Source of the DNA: Symsagittifera roscoffensis
Taxonomy: Eukaryota; Xenacoelomorpha; Acoela; Convolutidae
Length of the DNA: 64,000 nucleotides
Assembly: GCF_963678635.1 (NCBI RefSeq)
Contig: NC_087062.1
Location: forward strand, 84,096,012-84,160,011
Reading direction: 5' to 3'
Shown: one piece after another, positions 12,840-26,280 of the stretch
Position numbering within the stretch: position 1 is the first letter of the stretch
Layout: every line of letters begins with the position of its first letter
Notes under the pieces: generated by a model
Database searches by the model: none
Told to the model about the DNA's origin: nothing
The model's input: the letters and a program-made list of their open reading frames with translations, nothing else
Position numbers and translations under genes: made by a program

Positions 12840-13200
12840 TGCAGATTCCGCAAGAAGCGAACATAGCTTGTTATTCCGGATTCCGCAAATAAAAGCGGAT
12901 TCCGCATTAGTAAAGTGGATTCTGCAAACTTATGCGGATTCCGCTTACAATTTGCGAATTCCACCTGCAGCTGCGGATTCCACGACAACTTCATTTTACT
13001 AAACATATAGATTATAATTGTTTTTGATTTCCGCAAACTGTTCCGGATTCCGCAAATTTTGTTGTTTGTTATGGATTCCGCAAAGTTGCCTGTTTTTGGA
13101 GCAATTTTGAGCAATACAGTTTCATACCTTTTTCCCGTGAAATCCAAAACATCAAAGAAGATCAAAGAAAATTGAGAATGTTGCGGATTCAGAGACAAAT
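12840..13200. repeat. Cluster of GCGGATTCCGC-like words
   Basis: About ten copies of a near-palindromic word (consensus GCGGATTCCGCA, variants GGATTCTGCA, CGAATTCCAC) are scattered at irregular spacing on both sides of a 50-bp AT-rich interval. Good examples are at about 12843, 12879, 12895, 12921, 12938, 12974, 13048, 13073 and 13182. The spacing is not constant, so it is not a simple satellite. Confidence 0.8.
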
Positions 13201-13209
13201 CCATTTTAG

Positions 13210-14765
13210 GCCTATTGGGGACTCCGCTTAAGTTTCACAAAATGCACAGTTTGGCCTCGTGAAGATTCTGGACAGCTACCAGCAGCCTTAAAAAGTTTGA
13301 GGTTTAAAAAAAGACTAGGCAAAATTTTTGTCTAAAAAATTGAGAAATTCAAGAAATCCTACACAATGTATTTCGGAACTTCCATCACATCAAACATTTC
13401 GTCATAAATTTGTTTATGCAATATTTTAATCTGGATTTAAGCTTCAAAAACCACTAACAAATGTCAAAGAGGTGTCTGTGTAGTCCAGAAGCGGTTTGGC
13501 ACCATAAAATTAGATTTTTGTAATATTCCAAGCAACTGAAACTGCTACCTTCTAAAAACAACCCAAGTAAGTTCCACTGGTTACAAACAAAAACGAAGAT
13601 TTCGAAATGATAACTAATGAAAACTGAAAACAAACCCTTCAAAGGAAGTTTTTAGTGAAAAAAAATAACAGAACATAGTTTGGCGCCTTTTTTGCAATGT
13701 TGCCATAAAACAATCGCTAACTGAAACGCTTGCATCTAGACGAAAGTTAGATTTGCGTAACTTTATTTTGTAATCATCCCGTTCAAAATTTTGGATCATA
13801 TTTTGCCTTTTCTTATTTTCATTTAGAAAAAAAAAATCTATCCCGATGATAGCTTAAAAGCAATGAAACACGAAGAAATAACCTCCCACACTCACGTTCA
13901 ATTTTGTTTTCAAATCATGAAAATATTTAAAAACCCTTACTGGTATTGCCACCATGCTCACAGGTAATTGCCACCATCTGAAAAAAGCTACTAAATACAG
14001 CTTTCTGTTTCGACTACTCTCGAATGTGTGTGGTGAGGAAACATGGCGTAAAAACAGGTTTTCGACCTTATTATAGAACCTCAAAAGAAGCTGGTAAAGG
14101 GTCTATTCTGACATCCAATTATTACTCTCAGATTCAGAATTGGCTCGGAATTCAATTTTTTGAAATGCTCTGACTTTAATTACACAGAATAATTTAAACT
14201 GACCTTATAAATTGAATTTTTCTTATAATTCACTTCTTTGTATATTTTCCATGCTAACATCATTTTCTTTGTGTACTATTTTTAAATTAACTTATGGGCA
14301 AAAAAAATGTTTAGAAAAATTGAAAAACATTTTGAAAATGAGCGTGGTCGAAACTTTTTGGGTACTACCACAGCAAATAGCTATTTTGCCTAAAAAGTTC
14401 AGTAATGAACATTCAAAATTAATTCTAAATGCTGCTTACGAGGCTAGACTGGGATTCTTTGGTTTTATCTTGAAAAAACTCCGTAATCCCTGTATAGTAT
14501 CTGTAAAATCCCTGTAAAATCATGAAATCTACTCAAGAAGTATTTTGAGAAAGCGCTAAGTTTTTTAATTGGTTGGCAACATTTTTTCTGAAACTTGATA
14601 GTAAAAACTTAAATCTTCTCGTAAAATAATAGGCTTGATGCCTCCGATTTGCAGAGGATCTATGAAAAGCTATCAACCAGTCTGTGCATAGTCAGTTTGA
14701 ATTATCTTCTGGTTACACTATTCATCTGGTACCACTATTCCAGCCAAAATAGTTCAGGTTGTGGT
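13210..14765. other. AT-rich DNA, nothing assignable
   Basis: No protein-like frame, RNA gene or clear repeat was recognised before the assembly gap. Confidence 0.5.
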
Positions 14766-14965
14766 NNNNNNNNNNNNNNNNNNNNNNNNNNNNNNNNNNN
14801 NNNNNNNNNNNNNNNNNNNNNNNNNNNNNNNNNNNNNNNNNNNNNNNNNNNNNNNNNNNNNNNNNNNNNNNNNNNNNNNNNNNNNNNNNNNNNNNNNNNN
14901 NNNNNNNNNNNNNNNNNNNNNNNNNNNNNNNNNNNNNNNNNNNNNNNNNNNNNNNNNNNNNNNNN
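14766..14965. other. Assembly gap of 200 N
   Basis: Exactly 200 undetermined bases. The gap abuts a segment (14966-15418) that is almost identical to 21337-21774, so the scaffold join may have been placed at a collapsed or ambiguous repeat. Confidence 0.99.
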
Positions 14966-16340
14966 ATTCATTACAAAAACGGTTTAGGACCCTAATTTCT
15001 CGAAACCCAGATCAAGCCTAAATTTTTTTTACAGGAACCAAGTTTTTGCGCAGTTCAGTGAACCTAAAAAGAGAACCTCCGTGAATCTAACATTGTATCG
15101 AACAATTTCTTTGCCAAAGCCCAATATCTGGCAATAAAAAAGAGTGTCCGTGATTCGAACATAGTATAATCTTCGAACATAACAAATTTTTGCTATAGCT
15201 CAATATCTGGCACCGGTTTTTAATTTCTGGAGAAGTCAAAAAAAACTTTTTGACTTCGAAGAAGCACTGCTGCAATCTGTTGCCAAATAATCTCCTGAAG
15301 AAAAACTGAAAACTTCAAAACAGTAATGAAACACAAAACCGCTGAAATAATGAAGAAAAAACAGAAGGCTTGATAAATTGAAAACTTGATTAAAAATCTA
15401 CTAATCGGAACGCACCCCGCATTTGAATAACAAAATTTTCGAAATGACTAAGAGTCTTTACAGTGGAAATTTTTAACACTTTTGTGAACGATGCGGTTGC
15501 AAGTAAAACTTCTATAAATTTAACAGCCACAATTTTCATTGCTAAAACTCAAATGAATAATTTTTTAAAAAAGATAAACAGTTGAACAATTGTTATCATA
15601 TTTTTACACTAGGACGTTTTTGAACTTTCCATTAAAAATTGTCTCCCGTTAATTACTTTATTCATTTAAAAAGGCTTCATTTTCTCGCCATATTTGAGGT
15701 TTTTTGTCGTTTGACTTTTGCATGGCTGACGAAAAAAATTATATGCTGTTTTGAACATAGCAATGGTTTTTATTTTGTAATAAACGTACCAGTATAAACT
15801 CACTGCTTACATCATTCAGTTTGAAAAAAAACCAACCCAATGTACAATGCTGTTAGAGGTCCCCCAAGGGTTGCGAATTAGCTTTTAAACTTGAATACGC
15901 AAATCCTTTTGTTTTACGAGATACCACGAGTTTTGTGTTTATATCAGAAAAACAGTTTGCAGAAAACTTAGATTCAAAATTGTTCTCGCGATACTTTCAG
16001 ATGACATCTCGAATGTTTTTGTTTTCCTAGATTTTGAACTTTGAGAAAAACGTGAACTGAATCAGATTTACAAAGTTTCAAATTCCAAATCTTACACTGG
16101 GTTTTTCTGATGGTACTCTCAGATGTTGCAGATCTTGCGTTTCAGTTTGGTTGCTCAAATCTTCTTAGTTTGGGAGATATGCCTTTTTATGCTTGTAAAA
16201 AATTTTGAAAAAATTACCGACCAAGTTTAAAAGTTTAAAAGCTCAATTAATAGCAGGATGCTCTCTGGGTATTCTTTCAGTTTCTCTGGGTTTGCTTCAG
16301 TGATATTTTTGGAAAAATTGATTAATTGCCTTCATACGGA
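14966..16340 (+). repeat. Dispersed repeat family R, copy 1
   Basis: Its first part (14966-15418) is nearly identical to 21337-21774. Its later part (15430-16330) matches, inverted, 18620-19520 and, direct, about 24700-25240. Landmarks are CGCAAATCCTTTTG, TTTATATCAGAA, TTTTTGTTTTCC and a GGTACTCTCAGATGTTGCAGATC block. It has no long frame and no protein similarity, so it is probably a non-autonomous mobile element or an old segmental repeat. Confidence 0.8.
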
Positions 16341-18009
16341 TTAAATTAGTTTTTTTTCTTCTAAAAAGCTTGACGGTTTCGTAATTGCCTACGTTTACCA
16401 ATCAGATGCTGCAATTAGCACCTAATTTTTCCTTTAATTCCCTTTTATCAGCTTGTTTCAGTTTCTAGCACTAATGTTTGTATTGAAACTATCTTTTAAG
16501 AGAATTTTTGAACACTGAATTTTTGATAATTTTTGTTGAGAAAACTGACTTACAGATTATTAGGTCAATTTTCATTGAATTTTAGAACAGACTACGTGTT
16601 CAATTTTAGGCCCTAGAGACAAAACAACCACATAATTTTGCAGATTTTTCAAGGTATCGTTGTTAAGCAAATTTGGTGGAATGAAAGTTGGTACCTTTTT
16701 TTCATTTTTATTCTATGCTCTGTCCCGGTCTTGGTATAGATGTCAAAAGCTCCTCCTCGTTTAACTCTAGCACAGCAATAAAGAGGTTTTTTCGAATTTG
16801 GAAAAAATTATTGTCAGAGTTGTTTTTAGGCCAGAGTTATGTTAAAGAGATGATAATTGGACCTTGAGCCATTTGCTCTATTTTTATCTGAAATTCTTTT
16901 AATTTTTGGGCAAAGATCTGATATTTTTAAAACACACTTCAAAATATTCAGCGTCTGTTCCCTGGCTTTTTTTATCATACGTACTTGTTTAACCAAAAAA
17001 TCTCGTTTTAATTCTTTACTTCGTGTTGTGTTTGTGAACTTGCTTTCTTTTTGAAATTTAGTTTTGAGAAGACATTGCTTTATAATAAACTCCTACAACA
17101 AAAAAATAGAATGATTTGAAGGCAACGGAAATCGCTACTATGAGTGGTCAGAATCACCAAGAGCAGTTTGGAAAATGCTTAAGCTCAAGGTGGTTTCATC
17201 TCCCATTTTTATCAATCTCATGCTGCAAACAAAACTTAATTTTTCACTCATTTCTTTTTTTTTCAACTTGTTCCACTTTCTAGCAGTACTTTTTTTTCGT
17301 GAAAGTAAAACGACCAAATTTTCTGTCAGTCCTGTTGTGAGGTTGTCCGGTTTTTTTCTAGCATGCCATTTTTTGGTATATATTCACAAATTTTTTTTTG
17401 CATTGCAGCGATTATTGCAAATTTTTAGTTGTAATACGCAAATAATCTTCTTTCAAATCCCTCCATGCTTTCTCCTCTCGTCTCTCGCCCCTCTTTTTCT
17501 TTTCGTTTTTCGAAAAATGCGTTCAACAAAGTCAATCGCAAATTAGACCCTAAAAAATTTGAAAACCTGTGTCTCTCATTTTTAAATGCCCATCAAATAT
17601 TTTACACCACTCCATTGAAACTGAACATAAGCAAAAAGACAGTTTTCTTACAAGAAGGTACTATTCGAAAAAGTTAAACTGGTTCTAACCTATACTGTAC
17701 CACAGAAATTGAAACTACTCTCTTTTTAAACTCACTGAAAAATTTTTGGAGAAGGAAAATACATAAACACTGCTTGAGAACACAACATAAAATGATAGAT
17801 TCCGCATATTATTCCTTCTCCTTATAAAAAATACAAGAAGTTTTCGCTGACTAAATGAAAGATATTTGTTATGTGTCCAAATTGAGCCGAATCAACAACA
17901 GCTATAATACGAAGCCTTTTTTTATATAACTTTAAGCAATGAATATTTGGCAAATTTTGGTATTAAAGCCAATGGATGATGAGAATCTCGGTTTAAGGAA
18001 ACCTATTAT
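16341..18009. other. AT-rich DNA between inverted repeat copies
   Basis: This lies between R copy 1 and the inverted copy 2. Open frames at 16857-17054 and 17175-17546 are T-rich, phenylalanine-rich and unlike any family, so I do not call genes here. Confidence 0.5.
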
Positions 18010-20710
18010 AACATAAACCTTTCAATTGTTGCCTGCGCGTAATGGGAAGGACCAACGTCCTTGCACGTTAATAAAATTTAGCTGACAAAAATGGCCAGTA
18101 AAGGACGACAGATTAGAATATATAAAATCAAACTTATGAATGCAACTGCAATCAAAGACTGGACAACCCACCAATTTTTTTTAACGAAATTTGTACAATT
18201 TGAGTACTTAAAAATTAAAGGTTTTTTCGAACTAAAATGTCATGCCTCCAAAATACTGGGATTTAGATTTTTGTGTTTGAAATACTTTACGATACCAAAA
18301 AACACCCTAAGTTTATAAAGGGGGATCTTAATCTAGCGTAACTTTTACAAAATTATCAGACCCTTTCTTCTTATTTGTAATTTAAATGAAAAATCTAGAA
18401 TCATCAAACAAAAAATTTGAAAACTTAAAAAGTCAGAAGTTAGTCTTAGAATAAGAGGCCTTATATGCACCCGCTGGTAGTATCATGTCTTCACCCCAAC
18501 AAATGGTCGATAATTTTACACCTTCTGAAGAATAAAACTTTTGAAGTTTTCAAAAACAAGCAAAATTGTCACATCTAAGACATCAAAAGAAGTTGAGCAG
18601 TCATGTTTGGAATCCAGATAAATATCCTGAGAATACCCAGAGTGCACCCCGCTATATTTTGAGTTTTTCAAACTTTTAAGTACATATAGATCTGTTTTTT
18701 TTTAATTCTTGAAAAAGCATAAGAAAGGCATCTCCGAAACGAAGAAAGTTTGAGCAATCAAACTGGGAGGCAAGATCCGCAACATCAGAGAGTACCATAA
18801 AAGTAAACCAATGTAGGAATGGGAATTTAAAATTTTGTATATCTGGTTCCATTTCAGGTTCTTTTTTGAAAAAAAAGTTAAAGAAACTTAAACAACGTCA
18901 AAATTGGGGAAAAAATCACTCAAGTTAACATCTGAGAGTATCTCGACAGCAATTGATTTCAAGACTGGCAATTTTTTCAAGTTTTGCGAAAATTTTGAAT
19001 CTAAATCTTCTCGAGTTCGTTTTTCTGATACAAACACAAAAACCGTGGTATTTCGTAAGCCGAAAGTATTTGAGTATTCAGCTCTTGAAATCAAGTCGCA
19101 ACCTCTGAGGGAACTCTGATAGCATCGTGCGGTTTTTAAACTTGATGAAGTAACACTGAATTTTTACTGAAAAGTGAAACAATTTATATTAAACATTGCA
19201 TTGTACAAAAATGCTTATACTTTTGTTTTTTGTTAAACATGCAAAACTCTGACGACAACAAAGCTTAAATATGGCGAGATAATGAAGCCTTTTTGATTGA
19301 AAAAAAAAATTAACGGGAGTTGATCTTTTAATGGAAAGTTTAAAAAGGTCATACTGCAAGGACTAATAAAACTTGATAACAATTGTTCAACTGTTTTTCT
19401 TCTTAAGAAAATTATTCACCTGAGTTTTAGCAATAAAAATCCTGGCTGTTAAAATGATAGAAACTTTACTAAAAACGTTAAAAAGTTCCACTGTAGAGAC
19501 TCTTCATCATTTCCAATATGTTGTTGTTCAAAAACGGGACGCGTCGATTAGTCGATTTTTTCAGGTTTTCAATTGATCAAGATTTCATTTTGTTTATTAT
19601 TTCAACGGTTTCTTAAATTGTTCTCATTCAACAAAATTTTTCCTTACTGCTCTGAATTTTTCATTTTACAAATTTTTTTCAGCAGATTCTTTGGCAAAAT
19701 TGCAAGAGTGCTTCTCTAAAATAAAAAAATTTTTAACAGCTCTATCTTTATTTTATTTGTGTTTCATTCCTTTTTGAAATCAAATATGGTTCATCATGCC
19801 TAATTCTATCTTTTTTAATTGTTTTTTTTTTCATCAAAGGTGCAAATATTGAATTCTACTCACAAATATTGAATTTCTGGAGAACGGACTGGAAAGTATT
19901 TTCTCGGTTCTTATCAAGAAAAATACAATTTTTCCTAAATTGAAGTGTATTGCCCGCAAACTCGGCTGTTTTGTTTCTTATATTCTAAATTTTCAGTTTC
20001 AGCGACGCTTTTGAGGACGATAGGTTCAGTTCAAAAAATTGAAAATTTAAAGTTGCATCGAAGCTTTCTTGTAAACGACTCACTGGCACACAACCCAACA
20101 TCCAGAATTGGTTTCACATCAGTGATGTTCCAGTTTCTCAACAAATGAAAAATACAGTGCCATATATTGGGCTCAGGAAAAAAAATTGCTCGATGCTTTG
20201 TTAGAATCACGGAGGCTGTTTTTTTTTACTGAAATGCGCAGAAAACTGTGTTCCTGAGAAAAATACTTCAAGCTTGATCTGGGATTCAAGAAAACTAGGT
20301 CGATGAAACTGTACTGATTGAACGCAATAAGAAAAACTACTTTTTTGTAATGAATTCAAAGTTGAAGTGATTGTCGTCACAACTGTTTTTAAAATTTGAA
20401 AAAAAAACTAGTCGTCAAAGCATTCTTGCCATCTAAAAAACGAGGTGTCTCTACCTGTTTATAACTACTTGTGAACCAATCTTCAATCATATGCGTTTAG
20501 GCCGCATCGGTGGGTCGCATCAGATTTTTGCATTGGTTTTGGGGCAAGGCTGACAGCATAATTGTACACATTGGCAAAGAGCTGGTTGAAGATGCTCAGC
20601 CACAATACAAATTATTCCTTGCGGAAATTAAATCAAAACTTATCAAGAAATCTTTAAAACCACGCTCAAGTTTAGATCTCGTTAGTCTCTAGAAATTACA
20701 AGAATGTTTA
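18010..20710 (-). repeat. Dispersed repeat family R, copy 2 (inverted)
   Basis: This is the longest continuous copy, about 2.7 kb. In reverse complement it matches copy 1 (15360-16330), the start of copy 3 (21030-21190) and copy 5 (to about 26270, where GGCCARWAAAGGACGACAG is shared). Together with copy 3 it forms a large palindrome centred near 20850. No coding frame is conserved between copies. Confidence 0.8.
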
Positions 20711-20959
20711 AGGTACTCAAGTTTTATCCTGCCTTGGGGTCCTTGGTTGCTTTAGTTGAAGTCTTTTTCAAGTCGCAGCTTTTTTTTCTAATTCGATTTC
20801 GCCCTCGTAAGTGATCGAAATGAACGCTCTCATTTGATGAAATGCCTGCATCCATTTTGTCTATTCCTGTACTATTGCAGGATGTTTCGGCAGAGTTCTT
20901 AAACTGTTGTCTCAGTTTTTGCGAAATGAAGTGAGTAGAACCAAACTCTGATTCTTGTT

Positions 20960-21775
20960 CAAGAACATCTTTTGCGACTTTTTATTTTACCTCTTTCTTT
21001 CTTTCCATGTAGTTTTCATCAGTTTCTCATGAGGTAACAAAATTTCTTGAACAATGTTTGATCTGTTTTCAGCAAGGAAGATGAGGTATCGTTGATGCGC
21101 ATCTTCAAGTAGTTTTTTTGCTAAAATGTACAAATAAGTTGTCAGCAGCGCCCCAAAACCAACGCGAAAATCTGATGCGACACACCCATGCGCTCTAAAC
21201 GCATATGTTTGAAAATAAAATCGCAAGTAGTTTTCAACAGATAAAACCACCTCGTTTTTTGATGTCAAGAACGTTTTCCCGACTAGTTTTTTCGAACTTT
21301 TTAGTTGCCTTGCCGAAAATTACTTCAACTTTAAATTCATTACAAAAACGGTTTAGGACCCTATTTTCTCAAAACCCAGATCAAGCCTAAATTTTTTTCA
21401 GGACCCAATTTTTTGCGCAATTCAGTGAACCTAAGAAGAGAACCTCCGTGAATCTAACATTGTATCGAACAATTTCTTTGCCAAAGCCCAATATCTGGCA
21501 ATAAAAAAGAGTCTCCGTGATTCGAACATTGTATCGAACAAATTTTTGCTATAGCTCAATATCTGGCACCGGTTTTTAATTTCTGGAGAAGTCAAAAAAA
21601 AACTTTTTGACTTCGAAGAAGCACTGCTGCAATCTTTTGCCAAATAATCTCCTGAAGAAAAACTGAAAACTTCAAAACAGTAATGAAACACAAAACCGCT
21701 GAAATAATGAAGAAAAAACAGAAGGCTTGATAAATTGAAAACCTGATTAAAAATCTACTAATCGGAACGCACCCC
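20960..21775 (+). repeat. Dispersed repeat family R, copy 3
   Basis: It matches copy 2 in inverted orientation on its left (GCATCAGATTTT... side, 21030-21190) and is nearly identical to 14966-15418 from 21337 on. It stops abruptly at the ACGCACCCCAC word at 21766-21776, where sequence in the opposite orientation begins. Confidence 0.8.
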
Positions 21776-23500
21776 ACTTTGTATTTCTGATTCAATTCAC
21801 GTTTTTTTTGTTCTGAAAAAAAATTCAAAATCTAGAAAAACAAAAGCATTCGAGAAGTCATCTGAGAGTATCTAGACAACAAATGATTTTAAGTTTGGGA
21901 ATATAAATTTTGAAAAAATTTTGAATCTAAATTTTCCGCAAACTGTTTTTCTGATATAAACACAAAACTCGTGGTATCTCGCAAACCAAAAGTTTTTGCG
22001 TATTCAATTTTAGAAGCTGATTCGCAACTCCTGGGGCAACTCTGGCAGCATTGCGCTATTGGGTTGCATTTTTTCAAATTGAATGATATAAACACCGAAT
22101 TTATACTGGCAATTTCATACAAATATTCATACAAATTAAAAAAATTATTCGTTTCAGTTTTAGCAAGGAAATTCCTGGCTGTTAAATTTATAGAAATTTT
22201 AATAACTACTGCATCGTTCACAAAAATGTTAAATACTTCTACTGTAAAGGCTCTTAGTTCTTACCAATAAGTTGTAATTGGAACACGTGGCGTGTTCCGA
22301 TAAGTAGATTTTCAACCAGATTTTCATTTTATCAAGCTTTCATTTTGTTCCTTATTTCAACGGTTTCTTAAATTGTTTTTCATCGAGAAAATTTCCATAA
22401 TTGGTGCGGAATTTCAGTGTTACTTATAGATATTCTTTAGCAAAAATTGCAACAGTGCTTCATTGAAGTGAAAAAAAACTTTACAGCTTCATCTTTGTTT
22501 TTTTTAGGCTTTTCGTTCAGTTTTTGAAAAACAAATATGGTTCATCATGCCTAATTCACACTTATTTGCATAGTGTTTTCATCAAACGTACAAAAAAAAA
22601 GATTTTTTACGACAAAAAGTTTGTTTTAGGTGTCCATGGATGTGGGCGGAACTTACTTTACTACCTGCACAGCAGCCGGCTAACCTTGTTTCAAATTCAC
22701 TATTAGAAGGTTGATACTTTTGAAAGATTACCTCATACCTTCTCAATGAAAAGTACGAATCATGCTAACCAGTTAGTTAAAAGTAGAAAGGTTCGGCATC
22801 CAGTTTAATTATAGAAAACCTATCATTGTTACTGGTTATCAGACAGTGTATCTTGGACCCATCTAGATCGCAAATAACCTAAATTGCACGGATCCCCTTC
22901 TCTATTTTTCTTAATTTGAAGTTTATTGCCCGTAAACTCAGCTTCAGCTTCAGCTTCAGCTTCAGCGAGTTTCAGCTTCAGCGACGCAATTGAGGACGAT
23001 GTGCAAAATAATAAAAAATTAAATTCGTATCGAAAACTTCGTATAAACGGCCGACTGGAACACAAACTCAAGACTCAAAATTAGGAGTTGTGTTCACATT
23101 TGTGATTTTCCAGTTTCTCAAGACATTAAAAACACAGTGCCAGATATTGAGCTCTGACAAAACAATTGTTCGATACATTGTTAGATTCATGGAGGCTCTC
23201 CTTCTCGCAGAAAAATTGGTCCCTGAGAAACATACTTTAGGCTTGATTTGGATTTCGAGAAAACTAGGTGGATGAAAGTAGACTGCCTGAATACAAAAAG
23301 AAAGAAAACATTTTTGTAATGAACTCAAAGTTGAAGTGATTTTCGTCAAAACTATTTTAAAAAAATCGAAAAAGCTAGTCTCAGCAAAACATTGTTTCCA
23401 TCAAAAAACGAGATGGCTTTAATTTTTTAAAACCACTTGCGAATTATTCTTTGCACATATGCGTTTAAAGCATGTCTGAACTTGAGCATGTCTCTGAGTT
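21776..23500 (-). repeat. Dispersed repeat family R, copy 4 (inverted)
   Basis: It reads in the same direction as copy 2: 21790-22070 matches 18890-19110, 22265-22400 matches 19510-19630, and 22910-23280 matches 19945-20290. The abrupt reversal at 21776 looks like a recombination or nested-insertion joint. Confidence 0.8.
22939..22984. repeat. AGCTTC hexanucleotide microsatellite
   Basis: Four to five AGCTTC units in a row, then a GAGTTTC interruption, then further AGCTTCAG. It lies in R copy 4 at a place where copies 2 and 5 have only a single unit, so it is a local expansion. Confidence 0.9.
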
Positions 23501-23589
23501 GGCGAAGTTGTAATGGTAGTTAAAGAGTTTGGATGCAAGTTTAGCAAGTAAGGTCTTAAAAATTGGGAAGGAATATACATTTTTGTTTG

Positions 23590-26280
23590 CGTCAAATATC
23601 AGTAGAAGAACTCTGGCACTGCGTTTTTATTTCCTTTAGAAACTAGAACATTGCTGATCTAAAAGCAACACTGGATGCTGAATCCTGGGTTTGTGTGCCG
23701 CTCGGCCGCTTATAAGAAGTTTCCGATGCGGGTTTAAGTTTTCAAAATTTTGAACTGCGCATATCGTGCTCAACTGTGTGCTGAAACTGAAACTCGGAGT
23801 TTAAGAAACAAAACAACCGAGCTTACATGCAAAAAAAACATCAAATTGAGAAAAAATTTAATCTTCCTAAAAAGAATCTAGAAATTACAATCCAGTCCGC
23901 TCTCAAGAAAGCAAAACCATTCGACTTAACGAATTGCAAGGATTCTCGACTGGAGGCGTTTTCTAAAGTGCTGTCAAAATTATCTAAAACTTAGCAAAGC
24001 ATGTAAAATATGTTGAGTACTTTTAGAATTTAAGTTTCTTCAAATGTTTTTCAAAAAGTATACAAAATGCATATCTCACAAACTTCTTGTTTTCAGGCAG
24101 TCCAGATTCATCGAACTATTTTTCTCAAAACCCTCATCAAGTTTAAAGCATTTTTCTCAGGAACCAATTTTTTTGCGCATTTCATTTAAAAGAAGAGTCT
24201 CTGTGATTCTAACAATGTATCGAACATTGTTTTTTTGCCAAAGCTCAGTATCTTGAACTGTGTTTCTAATTTTTTGAGAAATTGTAACATCACTGATGTG
24301 AACATAACCCTGGACTTTCTGTCCTGAGTTGGTGTGCCAGTCGACCGTTTACAAGAAGTTCTCGATCCGAATTTAAATTTTCAGTGTTTTGCATTGAGCC
24401 CATCGTCCTCAATTGCGTCGCTGAAACTGATACTTAGATTATAAGAAAAAAACTGCCAAAATTACGCGCAAAAAAATTCAAATTAAGGTTATTGTAATCT
24501 TCTTTAACAGAATCTAGAGAAATCCTTCCAGTTCACTCTCCAGAAGCTAAAACCGTTCGACTCAACGAACTATAAGGATTCTCGACTGAAGACGTTTCCT
24601 AAAGACATGTTCAGACTTTCTGAAATCATAGCAAAGCATGTAAGTTCTTGAATAATTTGATCACATCTGTCTTGTTTGAGTATTTCCGTGCTTAGATCTT
24701 TCAGTTTGAAAAAAGCAACCTAACAGCGCAATGCTATCAGAGTTCCCCCATGAGTTGCAAATTGGCTTCTAAATTTGAATGCGCAAATCCTTTTGGCTTA
24801 CGAGATACTACGATTTTTGAGTTTATATCAGAACAATTAATTCCTGAAAAATTCGGATCAACAACTTCACAAAATTTGAAATTGCCAATGTTGAAATCAG
24901 TTGCTGTTGATATACTCTCAGATGGCCTCTCGAATGCTTTTGTTTTCCAAGATATGATATTGTTTCAAATTTTAAAAAAAATCGAAAAAGAACTTGAAAT
25001 GACATCAGATATACAAAATTTAAAAATCTCAAGCATATACTGGTTTACTCTCATGGTATTTCAGATGTTGTAGATCATACATCAAAGTTTGATTGCTCAA
25101 AATTTCTCATTACTGGAGAAATGATTTTTATGGTTTAATTTTTTTCTCAAAAAACTTAAGATCTAAAAACAACTTAAAAGTTTGAAATACACAAACTATA
25201 GCGAGGTGCTCTCAGGCTACTCTCAAAATGTTTATCTCGATTCCAAATATAACTGCTCAACACCTTTTTTTTAAATGTGATATCTTTACTTGATTTTGAA
25301 AATTTTAAAAATTTTATGATTTATAAAGAGTAAGATTATCGACCATTTGATAGGGTGAAATCATGCTACTACCAACGGTTACACATGGACTTTTTTAAAA
25401 TCTTTAGGTTTTCAAGATTTTTGGTTCGATGATTCCAGATTTTTCAATTAAATCACAATTAAATTAAGACAAAAGACTCTGATATTTTCAAATTAATTAC
25501 GCTAAATTATGAACCCCGTTTATGAGCTTGATGATTTTGCAAAAAAAAAATCAGTGGTTTGTTTTCTTATCTTGGGTTAGGCAGTTTTTTCATTTTGTTA
25601 TTTTAAGGTTTTGTACATCAATTATAACATTGAGATCCCTTGCTTGAATTTTGTTAACAAAAGAATTGGTGGGTTCTCCCGTTGCAGTTGAATTAATAAA
25701 ATTGATTTTAATAAACTTTATTCAAAAGCAATTTTCTCTTTTGCAAATCTGTTTGAAGCACCAGAGGTGCGTTACACGTTAGCTGTTTTATAATATGCGC
25801 ATATCTCGATTTTGTATTGAAAATCAAATCCATGACAACAACTCTTGATTAATCATAAATTTCATATGTGCACTCTGAACAATGAAACGTAGTCTAATAA
25901 ACTGTTTATCCGCAAGCGAAGCAAACCTACAAACTTTCTCAGGATAAAAAAGGACTTTTAAATCCAGCAAGCTTAAAATTCGATCAAATTGGAACAAAAA
26001 CAAAGCAGTTACATTTCTTTATATTCATTCAGATGTTAAGCCCCTTTCCTTTTCATTGGTACCTGGTGATGAATCAAAAGGCGGAGCGGTATTTCGGAGC
26101 AAACATGATCAGCGTCCGCAGAGCATGAAGCAGCGTAGGAGCGCAAAGCCAAATTTCGTGCGTAATTATGGAATGACTTCTGCGTGACTGTCGTCCTTTT
26201 TCTGGCCAATTTTGTCAGCAAATTTTTTTATTAACGTCCAGGGACGATTGTCCTTCCCATCACACTCGGGCAAAAACTGA
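23590..26280 (+). repeat. Dispersed repeat family R, copy 5
   Basis: It matches copy 2 in reverse complement along most of its length: 23700-24650 to the 19700-20300 side, 24700-25100 to 18790-19140, 25200-25510 to 18330-18680, and 26160-26270 to 18010-18115. A stretch between about 25530 and 26150 has no counterpart in copy 2 and may be an insertion. There is no conserved reading frame. Confidence 0.75.

Noticed and set aside
14649-15021. Open frames that run across the N gap
   Set aside because: They exist only because undetermined bases cannot contain stops.
19945-20148. Possible small protein in the repeat cluster
   Set aside because: The corresponding stretches in the other repeat copies (22910-23280, 23700-24450) are not open in the same frame.
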